64,000 nt of DNA from Coriaria nepalensis (taxonomy: Eukaryota; Streptophyta; Magnoliopsida; Cucurbitales; Coriariaceae). The stretch spans positions 3,043,501 to 3,107,500 of the forward strand of contig CP114487.1 of the NCBI GenBank assembly GCA_027186245.1, read 5' to 3'. Both the position numbers and the translations under genes were made by a program. Under the pieces are notes generated by a model, which was not told the DNA's origin, did not search any database, and saw only the letters and a program-made list of their open reading frames with translations. Of this stretch, positions 1-11,880 are shown piece after piece (the stretch's first letter is position 1; each line of letters begins with the position of its first letter).

Positions 1-149
1 TTCTGATTATTTAAAATATGTCAATGTTGAAGTAAGGCTAGGTATTATAAGCTGGAGAATAAGTAAGGGATAGCTCTAAATCGTCCCTGGAACATAAATC
101 ATTTGAAGCTTTATCACTAAGACAACGAGTCAGATCTTACTTTTCCTCC

Positions 150-470
150 ATGTTGTTTTGAATTCAATAAAGCTTTTTCCTTGCAATAAGATCATGAATG
201 CACACCTTTGAAAAAAAATTCAGAAATTCGATTGTTCTACAAAATTATGGGAGCCTCAAAACTCCCAAGTTCAAACAAGGTCATCATCGAGCTTAATAAA
301 TCAGTTCGGCATAAACAGTTTAAAATTCTAAAGGCCTAAAACCCTTAAGTCCGAACTGAGGCTATCATCAAGCTTAATGACAATTCGGCACAAACAGTTC
401 AGAAACTACGACCCCAAAACCCCAAGTCAGCCTAATTGACTAAATAAATAAGGAGCCTCAAGCTCCTATA
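150..470. repeat. Imperfect tandem repeat, about 75 bp, two copies
   Basis: Two neighbouring stretches (about 270-345 and 350-425) share the order 'atcatc(g/a)agcttaat', then 'ttcggca(t/c)aaacagtt', then 'aaaaccc..aagt'. They lie past the C-terminal end of the minus-strand gypsy-like remnant that follows, so they probably belong to the element's non-coding part. No coding potential was seen. Confidence 0.5.
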
Positions 471-479
471 AAAAAATCA

Positions 480-3010
480 GCAAAAGGTCTGAGAGAAGAG
501 ACCTTAAGACATAAGATATCCTCGACCTAGTATCTCCAATCTTGATGAGACTTAAGATCTTGAGAGGGGGCAAGTGATCTACATATATGTTTGTATGAGA
601 TCTAGATCACAGATCAGGGAGCATAAAAAGATCTGAACATGTTTCATAAAAAATGAAAAATTTTGAAAAAAAGAACAATAATAGTTCTAAAATACAAACA
701 CGCTTAAAAAAGAAAAAAAGAAAAAACAATTGCTTTGATGAAAAAGAGAATATTTTCTAAAGAGTAGCATCATCATCTTGCTTCTTTGCCGAATCTTGCA
801 TGATATGATAAGAATCATCAACACCATTATCTATACCATAATCACCATCTCCATCATCATTGTCCTCCTCATCATCGGAGTTTGGTTAGGTCAAAGAGAA
901 CTTGAGTTTAGAGGGGATTATATCAGGGTATACCTACTTGAAGCGATCACGAGCCAGAAGGAAACCGAGCTTGTGGTGCTCAAGTTCCTTCTCTTCAAAC
1001 TTCTTTGACTTTAGAAAACTCTCTTTCCATTGCTCTTGTAAAGAGGGGAGATCATCCCTTAGAAATTCGGCTTTCCAATGGCTACGAAGATCTGAGAGAT
1101 GATCTCTTAAGAACTATTCTTACCATTGATCACGTAGGCTTGAAAGATGGTCCTTTAAGAATTATTTTTTCCACTTTTCTTTAAGCTTAGGCATCTCTTC
1201 TTCATTTCTTTAGCTGAGCTTCAAAGGCGCCAAAAGCTTCAGCCGCAGCCTCTTTCTCCTCCTCACATAAGCGGAGTTTCACCTCAAGCCTTTCCCCTTT
1301 AATCTACCTTAGAATCAATTATCATGGAGAGTCGATCCATAACTTTTCTTTCATTTTCAAGCTTCACTTTGAGAGCTTTGTTTTCTTCTAAGGTTGAACT
1401 TAGAAGTACAACATTCAGGATTTCTTGATCAAACACCACTTAAAGAAACAAGGGGAAAGGAAATAGATAAAGTGAGAAGATTAGATGAAAAGCAAAGATT
1501 GAATAACAGTGTAAATATGAGGTAACACACCCTTGAAGCCTTAGCCAAAGATTTGTCTATAAACTAGTAGAGGTCCGAAGAGGAAGGGCAAATATAAATT
1601 TCTTCTTTCATGAGGTGAGGAAGATCATCGAAAAAAACCTTGAGCAATTCTAGGCCGACACGAGGCTCGCTCTCTTCAGACTAAGCATCTAGGTCAGGAA
1701 AAGTCTAACTGAATCCACCCAAGGCTTGGTTTCCTCCAAGTTTATAACCGATTCATCTATGAAGTTAGGGTCGACATATTTAGCTTTAGAGTCAGACTTC
1801 TTAGCTTCAGAGTCAGACAATTTAGCTTTAGGGTTAAACTGTTTAGCTCTAAGTTAAGATAAAGGTCTTGGGATTGGAGTTTTCCCTTTGTCGAACCTGA
1901 GGAATGGTGCTTGTCAAAATAATCATCAGGGAGAGGATCGTGAGTAAAATTTTGACTTTTTTTTACTTATGGCGATGTTTTTTCTAGCTTTCTTAGCTGC
2001 CTTCTTGCGAGTTTCTTCCTCCATTTCCTTAGCAAGGAGAGCTTAAACTTTGGGACCTATCTCTAGAGAAAAGAAAAGATCAATACTAGTTTTTCCTAAG
2101 ACCTCTAACTCTAAAGGATCAAAAGTGCCCCTTTTGAATTTGACACGTAAAAGGAATAAAGACAATAAGATCAAACCTCTTAGATGGTTTTTTTCTTATT
2201 TTATTTTAAAGAAGAAAAAATATGAGTGTACTTTCTTCTTTGAAGCGAGTGTAGATAGGTTCCATCCTTAGGTTCAAAACACATAACTTTGCCACTTTTT
2301 GCCAATGATGAACCAGTCTCTAAGCCAATCTTTGTTGGAGGACGGGAGTCCTATGACTATTTTTTCCACAATTTAGAGAGAGGTAGACTAACTTAAAATA
2401 TTTGTTGTAGCTAGGTCGGTATATCTTAGTGAAGAATTTAGGATGAGGATTGCTAGCCTTAAACTATTACCAAAGGACATATGCACATAATATAGTACTC
2501 CAAACATTATGAGCTAGTTGACCTAAGGCTATGTTAAGCCGACCTTGTACTCCTTGGATGTAAGAATGAGGGGGAAGTCTCAGTCCAAACTTAAATACTT
2601 TGACATAAAAGATGATGTCATCAGAACCTTATATGTTGAAAGTTTCTATGTAGGTTTGGAAGCCTGAGTATAATCCCTCGAGGGATGTCATAAGTTGTTT
2701 AGAAGTCTTCAAATTCAACTTCGATCATGGCTAAACCTATAGTCTCTAAAAATCTAACCATCCTAACTTTACTTTTCATGCTTTTTTTAGATGGATCAGA
2801 TGTGGTCACTTCACTAGATTTGACCCCATGGTTGGACATCTTAGAATCCACTATGATTCCTCTTTCATTCCTGTCAAACATCTTAGAATCTACTCTAATT
2901 CCTCTTTTATTCCTATCCCTAAAGATTTTACAAGTTTTCTCACTACTTGTTTCTAGTTTGGAATATGATATAATTAGGGCTATTATCCCTATAAGAAGCC
3001 ATAATCAATG
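480..3010 (-). mobile_element. Decayed gypsy-type gag region (putative gypsy-type transposase domain)
   Basis: Read on the minus strand, about 2700 down to 2330 gives broken but recognisable peptide: VKVFKFGLRLPPHSYIQG, then RLNIALGQLAHNVWS, then ASNPHPKFFTKIYRPS. This resembles the plant 'putative gypsy type transposon' domain (Pfam family PF04195). Downstream in the same direction, 1450-900 gives glutamate/lysine-rich coiled-coil-like peptide (TLEENKALKVKLENERK). Frames shift and stops are frequent, so it is a dead copy. The upstream part carries a 14-residue tandem repeat around DRNERGIIVDSKM. The assignment is from remembered family patterns. Confidence 0.6.
2836..2919 (-). repeat. 42-bp tandem duplication inside the gypsy remnant
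   Basis: Two head-to-tail 42-bp units (2836-2877 and 2878-2919), each starting acatcttagaatc and continuing through a 'ctctaattcctctttt'-like block. The unit is a multiple of three, so on the minus strand it encodes a repeated 14-residue segment (DRN-E/K-RGI-x-VDSKM). Confidence 0.75.
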
Positions 3011-3017
3011 ATAAATT

Positions 3018-3037
3018 GGGGGGGGGGGGGGAGGGGG
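3018..3037. repeat. Poly-G tract
   Basis: Fourteen G followed by A and five more G. A simple homopolymer prone to sequencing length error; no function inferred. Confidence 0.8.
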
Positions 3038-3199
3038 TAAGGGTTAGAGAGAAAAATCACAGAAATAAGGATGAAAAGTATAAAATGAATAAGGAGAGAT
3101 AGAAGATAGAGCAGCTGAATGGTACAAAGTAAAAGCATCTCTTTTAAATAATAAAAAAAAATAGTGGGATATATATGAAAAAAAGTTAAAGGGGCGGAC

Positions 3200-4200
3200 A
3201 TTAGGAGCCCTTAATCATTGCTTACTAAATGGGTTAAAGAATATCAATTTTTTCACATCAATTTATGGGAATCACAAAATCGATGCGAGGGGGCCAACTA
3301 TTGGACCATAATTTGTGTTCCAATCTGGCAAAGTCACCTATAAGATCATAGTAAGATAGTCAAATCTCATTATTGGGAGAAGTAAAATATAATATTTGAA
3401 GTAGGAGGTTAGACCTTAATAATGCTTGCCGACTGTATGAATTGATAGGATCTGATGGTCTGACATTTTGGGCATTTAAGGCATATAGCCGTTTGAGTGT
3501 TATGAAAATTAATGATTGAATAAATATCATTAATCGTAGGTTACTGAAAGTCGTGCTGATTACAAAAATAATTAAGGTCATTAATGACTTTATTGCCATA
3601 ATTAATAAAAATAATATAAAAAAGGGGTCTCATGAGCCTAAGGAAAGGTACATTCTCAATTCAATTTAAGATTTCCTAAAAGTTTTACTCTCTCCATTTT
3701 CTACCTTAATTGTCAAAATAGTATTGGCGGAAATAATTCTAGCAATATTTTTTGTTTTACAAGTGTGAATCAACTGGCATATTGTTGAGGGTATGATCCG
3801 AGATTTTGCATCCACAATCAATATCAAATGTTGAAGTGTTCAATTACTTAACTTATATCTCATCTCCGTCAAAACAGCTAAACATAAAAGACTGACTTGT
3901 TTAAATTTGATTGGTTGGACAAGAAATGAGAAATCTACTTTGAATTGATTTCTACATGTATGTTCTAATGCTAAGGATGGCTTTTTGATCCTTATATATG
4001 TTCATGAGACATAAATATTAAGTGTCTTAATTAGTGTCTATAGTATATTATGGTCCGTGAGGCATTTAATTTCTACCTTGGCCCAGAGTGTTTACTAAGT
4101 TTGTTAGTTGTGTTAAAAGCGTGAATTATCAAAAAACGACATAATGATAAATCACTCACATTTTCATGTTGTCAAAAAAGAACGAATGGGTCTTGTAGGA
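3200..4200. other. Non-coding stretch, no gene seen
   Basis: AT-rich, stop-dense sequence on both strands. No conserved peptide, LTR terminus or RNA gene was recognised between the gypsy remnant and the plastid-like fragments. Confidence 0.5.
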
Positions 4201-4205
4201 TTACC

Positions 4206-4298
4206 AACTTCCCTCTAGACCTAGCTGCTGTTGAAGCTTCATCTATGTGAAAACACAGAGACAAGTGAGGAGGCACCCCTTCTCCTGAAGTTACGGGG
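4206..4298. other. Mosaic nuclear plastid DNA: psbA 3' end plus 23S rRNA piece
   Basis: Plus strand 4206-4245 reads NFPLDLAAVEA in frame, the C-terminal end of the photosystem II D1 protein gene psbA. About 20 bp on, 4265-4298 read on the minus strand matches a conserved segment of plastid 23S rRNA (core CCGTAACTTC, then GAGAAGGGGTGCC, then TCCTCAC) with about one mismatch. These loci lie apart in plastid genomes (large single-copy region and inverted repeat), so this looks like two fragments joined before or during nuclear insertion. Recognised from memory; a mitochondrial origin of the rRNA piece is possible. Confidence 0.7.
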
Positions 4299-4309
4299 CT
4301 AATTCAATC

Positions 4310-5120
4310 ACGCGAGTCATAATTTTTATATTTACATCAGTTTCTTTAACTTCCATGACTTAGAACAATAGAGGAGTTCTCGAATTCTCTCTTTCAAGTT
4401 ATGAGAACAGGACCAAAAAAGAATTAAATCTAAAGGGCATATTATTGATGAGTACTTAAGTTGCATTTACTAAAAAATTCTATGCATATATGATTTTTTA
4501 TTTATTGTTATGCTCTATAATCATGTGACAAACTGAACCTAATCATAATTATAAATATCAATTTTATATAATGCGTGATATAATTTATAAGAGTGATTTT
4601 TCTGAGTATGATGATATTTAGTTGACCGCATGACCATAAACTATGAACAAAAATACCTCTTTATGTAATTCAGTGGTGGAATGAACTAGGAATAAAAATG
4701 AGTGACAAAATTATATATGCTAAATTATTATTTTCGTTTTTAGATTTTTAAAAAATTAATTTTCGTCCCTTAACTTTTAAATAAATTGTTTTCATCCTTA
4801 AAGTTTTTAAATATTACATTTTCATCCTTAGACTAAAACTTATTAATATTAAGTATAAAAATAGCTTTTAAAGTTTTGATAATTCTAGAATTAACATATG
4901 ACATATGAAAAATATTATTAATATCCTTAAAATAGTTGTTGAAATGATTTTATTGAGATTTAATGTAGTAAAGACTGAAAAATGAAGGATATAAAATTAA
5001 TTGAAATTTGTGAATTAAAATACAAAAAATAGTTACTATTAAGAATATTAATGATATGAGAATTTTTAATTTTTGAGAGCAATTAGTTCCATTCAGGGAA
5101 TAAAATCAAATTAAATAATA
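4310..5120. other. AT-rich non-coding stretch
   Basis: Very AT-rich with no supported gene. Phrases such as 'ttttcgtcccttaactttt' near 4760 have rough inverted counterparts near 5520-5580, so the MITE at 5.1-5.5 kb may sit inside a larger, older inverted-repeat element. That reading is weak. Confidence 0.4.
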
Positions 5121-5128
5121 TTCCTCTA

Positions 5129-5455
5129 TTTGGTTTGATTCTATTAAAATCAGTCAATCATTTTCATTCCTTAAGACACCAAAATGGAGAATGAGTATTT
5201 TTTATTTTAAAACACATACATTTCAAATGGAATGAAATAACTCATATTTTACACGAGGTTTATTTTGTTATATTTTAATTTTATTGGGCCTATTAGATAA
5301 TTTTTCAAACATTTTTTTTAATTAAAAAACCTATTTTTGACCATTCAAAAAATAATTTCTTGTTCTCATTCCTTATAGAACGGAATAAAAAAAAAGATTC
5401 TATTTCATTTTATATTCATTCTCATTTTTATTCTCTTCAAGGAATCATACCAATC
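5129..5455. mobile_element. MITE-like element with short terminal inverted repeats
   Basis: The left end reads tttggtttgattct and the right end ggaatcataccaat, which are imperfect inverse complements of each other (about 14 bp). The roughly 325-bp interior is AT-rich, has no ORF and contains further inverted 'ggaat/attcc' motifs. This fits a non-autonomous DNA transposon. A related end (ggtttgattcctta) occurs near 38450. The superfamily was not assigned because no clean target-site duplication was identified. Confidence 0.55.
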
Positions 5456-6063
5456 GTCTCCTTAATATATATAAATTTTAGATGTCATTTTTTCATTTTA
5501 CATATAAAAATTTAATCATAAGGTTCAAAATGAAAATATTTTCAAAAATTTAAGGACAAAAATGAACAAACATTGAATGTTTAGTGATGAAAATGATATT
5601 TACCAAAATTATATAATATAATAAATATATGTATATTTTGAAAGTTTGAAGTCCGCTGGACTGGGATGGGCATAATGAGATATATATATATATATATCTA
5701 TATATATATGTTAATATGTATGGACCAGGGCATGCATAATCCTCAATTATGAATGCAGGAATGAGTGAAACATTAATGCAGGGATTTTCACAGCAGCCGC
5801 TGTTGTTTTCTCCTGCATGAAATCTAAAAGTTGCCATTAATATTGTAGTTTATACACGATGATCTATGATTGCTCTCTATCCTGGTCAAGAAAGTTTCCA
5901 TTTATCGTTTCTGGTAATTACTTTTACCCTAAATAAAAAGGACCGATAGCTCTTTGCTCCACTAGCTATAAAAGCAATAATAATTTGACTTCTTCAGCCT
6001 AGCCCTGCTATATAAAAAAAAGGGCACTATTGCTTTTCTCATGGAGGAGTAGTACTCTATGAA

Positions 6064-6115
<52 letters not shown>

Positions 6116-6919
6116 CAACCAGTTGAAGGGTTTGATCTCTTATATATATATAAGTTTAAGAGTGTCATCAATTATTATGCTGGATTAATTAATTAACTAG
6201 CTCTAGTTCATAATATACATGAAGAAAACTATAAAATACAAGTGAAACGTACACTATACATATATATATATATATATATATATAATATCTTACATACACA
6301 TTATCTTCTGTTCTTTTCACAAAATTTTGGTGGACCTATTTAGACTTACAGTGCACGTTCTGCTTTGCAGGTTGATGTCTACTACACAGTGAATTATGAT
6401 ATTCAATATTTTTAATAAATTACTTATTAAAATTTTCCCTATGATTAAATTTATATGTATAGATGGAGGGAGAGAAGGAAAGAAGGCATTGTCCCTTTTT
6501 AGTCTTAAGAATATGTTTATATATATTTATTTTTGTCCACCATTATTTTCATTCTGTAAACTTTTATTTTTTTCCCCCTAACTGGGGGCTCCGATTTTAC
6601 CCCCCACACTATGTAATCCTATTGCGTCGATCAGAGCTAGTTACGTACACGTACTTTATACTTCAAAATTTCAGTAGTCTTAAGGAATTACGTGGCTACT
6701 GGGGTAATGCATGCTAGCGCTCCAAAATTTCGTAGGCAGCACGAATATCAGAAGAAACACTTTGGCCACATAAGAAAAAGCTGGCTTGAGAGAGAGAGAG
6801 AGATTTGAAATTGTAATAGAATTTGATCAATTCTTGGAAGCGATTTGTATTAGCCAAATGAGTCCAGACAATCACTGAATCACATTCTCGCTCTCTCTAT
6901 ATATATATATTGACTATGT

Positions 6920-6960
<41 letters not shown>

Positions 6961-8100
6961 TATATGCATGGGAACAAGCAGAAAATTACTATATAACTTT
7001 CAGTGTAAAGGTTACTGTAACATACAAAATTTGACAAAGCCTCTCGTGAAAGAAACATCTTCATGGCCATACATTTTCCATAAACAAAAAAATAATAATA
7101 AAAAATGAGTGGAGGTGATGGGCATACTGAACGACTACAGGGAGTGGTTAAAAAGAAAAGAGCGAAGATAGAGACAAAATTGAACCTTTATTTTTCATGA
7201 AAATGTAGGAGAAGAAGTGGCAAAAAACGAACAAGACAAGAGGAAGAACTTGTATCATGATTGATGATAATAAACAGGGAAAAGGGTATACAGCGCCGCA
7301 GGGGAATCTTCCCTTCTCCCCATCTGCAGTTTACGCTACTCACCTATCTATTTTTCACTTCTTTTACAACCCCACATCTTTTATTGACTAATATTGGATA
7401 ATCATAATCATCATCTTCCAAAATCAAGATTAAAACGATATAATCTTTTCGTTCATTAATTGATTTGAGCCTAAAATCCAGTTTCAATCAATTCAGTCTT
7501 ATATCACGGTTAAAATCACACTTCAATATCTACTAAAATTGCAGATGTATGTATCAACAAATCCCAAAAGAAGAAGAAGAAGAAGATAATATGATTTACA
7601 CTTACCATTCTGCCCCTCCCCGAGTTGGCCTCAAAGTTCTGTACAGAAACCTAAAACAAGATTATAAACTAGAAAAAGTTAGAATTCTCAATCAAATTCC
7701 CAATTAAGAAAATTACTAGCTATAGCGTATATATAATTTGCATGCTATAATATATAGTTCTCCCTAGCTATGAGCAAGAATATCTAAGAAATATTTAAGC
7801 CAGTTCTTTCAGAATTCTTCTTCCTTCACAGCCCGATATGCAATTATAACTGCCAGAAAGTACAATCTTCAACAACTCGATTAAATTGTTCGAGAATTCT
7901 CTATAAATTGCTTAATTAATCAGAATTATACATCCTGAGATGTTAATCTTCAGTTACGTTATAATGAACGTCTGTAACTGTAAGAGAATTGTTTGAACTG
8001 TATAATCTTGAGTTTTGTATGAAGTTTGGAGATTTACCATGAAAGATAAAACGTAGAGGGAAGATGGAAGAAAGATAGATCTAGCTAGCTAGGTTTAGCT
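5456..8100. other. Intergenic stretch with microsatellites
   Basis: No gene recognised. It contains (TA)n tracts at about 5681-5697, 6259-6283 and 6923-6959, a (CT)n tract at 6067-6112 and a (GAA)n stretch near 7570. The arginine/glutamate-repeat ORF over the CT tract is an artefact. The part nearest 8100 may belong to the 3' side of the MIR396 primary transcript. Confidence 0.5.
6067..6112. repeat. (CT)n microsatellite
   Basis: Uninterrupted CT dinucleotide run of about 46 bp, likely polymorphic in length. Confidence 0.9.
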
Positions 8101-8119
8101 TTAAAGCTGCTTTTTCCAA

Positions 8120-8335
8120 AGAGTTTCTTTAGTTGTAAACCCTGAATTTCACCATGTTCTCCCACAGCTTTCTTGAACTTCTTTTCCATGGTGTGAAAAA
8201 GAGAAAAAAAAAAAAGAAAAAAAAAAGAAAAGAACAGAAAATCTTAGAACAGATTTTTCTTTCAATTAATGAGAAGAAAGTTCAAGAAAGCTGTGGAAAA
8301 GCATGACCCAGAATTGCTTTTTACTAGAATTCACC
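8120..8335 (-). ncRNA. MIR396 precursor (miR396b type)
   Basis: Minus strand. The 5' arm at 8298-8278 contains the miR396 core CCACAGCTTTCTTGAAC, preceded by TT and ending in CTT, which is the miR396b form. The 3' arm (about 8181-8158) is its complement, with a single G-U wobble at mature position 2. The terminal loop is about 96 nt and A-rich. The flank before the mature arm, GTCATGCTT, and the matching flank on the far arm are typical of plant MIR396 hairpins. miR396 represses GROWTH-REGULATING FACTOR mRNAs and so limits cell proliferation in leaves and flowers. The gene is far from any coding exon, as usual for independent plant MIR loci. Confidence 0.9.
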
Positions 8336-8346
8336 TCCAGATCTCT

Positions 8347-8356
8347 CATATATAAC
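8347..8356 (-). promoter_or_regulatory. Candidate TATA box for MIR396
   Basis: On the minus strand this reads TATATATGAG, just upstream of the hairpin base. A TATA box here would place initiation very close to the hairpin, which is short for a plant pri-miRNA leader, so a more distal promoter (a GA-repeat lies at 8545-8572) is equally possible. Confidence 0.25.
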
Positions 8357-8359
8357 CGC

Positions 8360-9240
8360 TTCTTCCATTAAATTTCACATCATGAACTAGAAGAAGAAAG
8401 TGGAGAGTGATAGACAGAGAGAGATCCAGAATGAATATGCCCATACATATAACTTATAAGGTGTAATTTATGGACCACTCTAAACCATAATATATAAAAT
8501 CTGATTTTAATCTACCCGGCCAGCTTTCAGTCTTAGAGACGTTTTAGAGAGAGAGAGAGAGAGAGAGAGAGATGGGGTTGATTGAGGGGGTCGGTAGGGT
8601 TCACTTACAACACAAAAGAAAATTAATAATGCTTTTACTTTCCTTGTGAGCTAGTGTGAAGTGGGGCCAATTAAGAAATTAAATATATTAAAAACTTATA
8701 ATTTCATTTTTCCTAAATAATTAACATATGGTGAAAAAGAAAAGAAAAGAAAAAAATAATAATTCAAAAGCATTCCCCACGGCCGGGGCATCACATGCTC
8801 GCATGTGAATTAAGATCTCTTTTGTGTATTATTTTAGTGGGATTATAAGGTATGGGTTGTTTATGGTCCCCCAACTGTTATGTTCTTTTCTAACACGAAT
8901 GTCATGTCCATATAACATTATTTAATATGAATGTATTTATTTGTGTACGTTTTAGTTTGATTGTAGGTCCTGATTTGTTATGCCTCTAATTGTGTTTTTA
9001 GCATTTCGATGCCCAAATGGAATTTGAATCGATCGGTCACGAACTATTCGAAGCTTGGCTCAGCTCATTATGACACGGAGACGAGTATGAATCGATCGAA
9101 GTTTGAGTTAGGCAATATTCGGCTTGATTAGACTTATCTACTACCTCATTTATATGGCTCGTGATCTTAGTTTCACTCATTATTTTGAGGTTTTAACTAA
9201 TCGGCAGTAAATGTATGAGTTGGAGAAAGCATATAAGCCT
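8360..9240. other. Intergenic stretch upstream of MIR396
   Basis: No gene seen. It includes a (GA)n tract at 8545-8572 and AT-rich sequence; part probably acts as the MIR396 promoter. The right edge runs into the truncated copia LTR. Confidence 0.45.
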
Positions 9241-9695
9241 TATTGATATTACAATAATCTTCTCTACCATAACATTCAAAGACTATTATTACGTCAAGAA
9301 ATAATTTATTTTTGGATTATAACATATATCATTGCCGGATATCCAACTATAATAATATAGATAGAAGTGCTTATAAATTTAAGAGAAATTTTAATGATCT
9401 ATATTCATTAAGTCCAAGACCCTTTAATCTTAATCAGATCACGAATGACACCTTAACTACTGACCAAAAAACTTTAAAAGCTCTATATTTTCTTTCTCCC
9501 TCTCTTCATTGTTGCTCACTCCTTTTCTCTCACTTTTGTTTTAACGCTTATTTTCATGCGCATACTTTATATTTCCATACACTTTCCTTTTTATGGTATC
9601 GTAACTAATAATTGATGGGCTTTTAATTTGTATATGAGCCAACTTTATATATGAAGAAATTAGCAACTCTATATAAGAGAAAACTAGCCTAACCA
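9241..9695 (-). repeat. 3' LTR of the copia element (outer end truncated)
   Basis: Collinear with 14101-14561: shared blocks include 'ttcaaagactattatta', 'tcacttttgttttaacgct' versus 'tcacttttgtttttacgct', and 'cactttcctttttat'. The outer edge stops near 9241, leaving out the part equivalent to 13927-14100, so this LTR has lost its terminal part. Confidence 0.75.
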
Positions 9696-10339
9696 ATCTT
9701 CCCATTTCTAACTATGTGGAGGGACTCGTCAATAAGGCGATCGAACAACAAAGTTCAAGCTTCTCTCTTAGTAGTGGTTTGATCATCATATATGATCTAT
9801 TATTATCATTACGGATTTTCTCAATTTCTAATAATTTCATCTCTGGCCTATCATGAATTTAATTATATCTCACGTCAATATCCTCTTATCTTGAATGAAA
9901 TGTTAAATTTTTATTGAGATGGATGACACTATGGTTTGTCAATTGTCATAGTAAAACAAATACTTTTCCTACTACAAGCCCAGTTCTTCTAAGAAAATCT
10001 TCTTCTACAACAATTCATTGCAAGCTTTAATAATGGAAATATACCCTGCCTCTGTGGTAGACAATGCAACACATTTATATAATATAGATTGCCATGACAT
10101 AACTCTCCCTGCATAAGTAAGCAGGTACCTTGAAGTAGACTTTTGTTAGTCAACATCACTAGCCATATCTGCATATGTGAACCCAACAATCTCAGGTATA
10201 TATCATTTCTAAAGTACAAACATACCTAGAATGTATCTCTGAGATATCTCATAAACTATTTTACAGTTGTCCAATGTTCTTTACCATGAATAGAAAGAAA
10301 TTTACTCACTATTAAAAGTGTATTTCCATCAAGCCACTC

Positions 10340-10501
10340 AAATATGTCCGATTAAGGCTATGCACTTATGAGATGCAGTCGTATTTGTAATAATTATCAA
10401 CACTTTAAGTACTTTTATATTTATAATATGAGCAATTTATATCTGTCATATGATTATTATATTGTTGGAATAATAAAGTGCACGAACATATGTTTGTCTG
10501 A

Positions 10502-10550
<49 letters not shown>

Positions 10551-11880
10551 CATGATAGACTCTCAGATCTTATGTAATGCACTTTAGATCATATAATGAT
10601 CATACCAATGAGACCTAAGAAGCTATAAGCCTAAGATCCAAATAGTTCGTAGTCATATGATTGTCATAAAAAGGTATTGACAATCTGAGAAGACTATTGC
10701 ATGGTCTATCTTCTTATCGTAAGATGATATTATCATAATCATCGGTATTAGCGAATACCAAGATAGACATACATGTGATTAAATAAAAGATTAAATCACT
10801 AAACATGATCACTTGATAAGTCTCAATGGTAATAATAATAACTGCTAATGAGACTTATCCGGTGACTATGGTACTTGTGGTCCTTAGATATAAGATCACC
10901 ACAGTACTAACATAAAAGATATCATTCCACGTGACTGTAGCTAAATGCCACAAAAATGGTGAACCATTAGGCATGTGTTCAGTATGTGCAAATATAGGGT
11001 GATACGATGTGATCCATCACCTTATTATCAAGAGGATAAATTATATGAGTGATGTACCTTGTACAACAAGAAATCTTTGTAAATTAGTGTGGCAAGAAAT
11101 TGAGTTTTCCATAATTCCATTGTCTCAATTGCATAAGGAATTATATGATTAATATGATTAGTCTCTTAGGGTTTGACAGTTAAACCCTAAGACAAATCAG
11201 GATTTGGCAAAGATGAAAGGATTAATTTGGTATAATAATAGTTACTATCGGTTCTTTTAGAGGTTACATGATCTTCTTAAGGTTCCGAGTATTTTTCATT
11301 ACACAGGTGACCTATATACCTTGCCAGAGGCAAATGTGAGTTTGATAGTTTAAGTTAATTTTATCATTTATTTTTCTATAAAAGTATAATTTTACTGAGT
11401 AAAATTGAAATTTGTTTTGCTATAATATTTTATTAGTTTAATTTTTAGAAATCAAAAATTTAAACTAGAAGATAAAACCCGAGCACCTAACTAAATGGGT
11501 TTGGGCCCAAGTCACTTATCATCTTTTCTCTCAAATCCAATACACTCCTCATAAATGATTGAATATACATGTGATAATAAGTCAATCATGAAATGGTCAT
11601 GAGTTGCTATTTGTGTGGATACCGATAGTGGCCGGGTGATGGATGCGGTTCCTATCAAAAAGCAGCGGTCGACAATGGAGGAGTGGTGGTGGTGGAGGTA
11701 AAAAATTATAAGGGTGAAAATTTGTCAGGATTTTGGAGGAGGAAAAACTAGTTATACTTCTTACCTCATCTTTCATTTCGGTTTCATAGAGTAGATAATG
11801 GATCTAAGTCTTGAAACCTATATTTTTTGGATGTATGAAAATACATAGCACATAGTCGAGAATCTTGGTAGTAGTCTAAG
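10340..11880. mobile_element. Foreign insert splitting the copia RT and RNase H regions
   Basis: Copia protein homology on the minus strand stops near 11900 (RPDITHVVGV-like peptide) and resumes near 10330 (VSKFLS, GKEHW), two segments normally adjacent in copia polyproteins. The roughly 1.5 kb between has no copia similarity that I can see and includes a (TA)n tract (10506-10548). An LTR-like TGTTGGAATAATAAAG start lies at 10463. It could be a solo LTR or another non-autonomous element; its ends and target duplication were not resolved. Confidence 0.45.

Noticed and set aside
5962..6171. Minus-strand ORF with an Arg-Glu repeat
   Set aside because: It is only the translation of the (CT)n microsatellite at 6067-6112.
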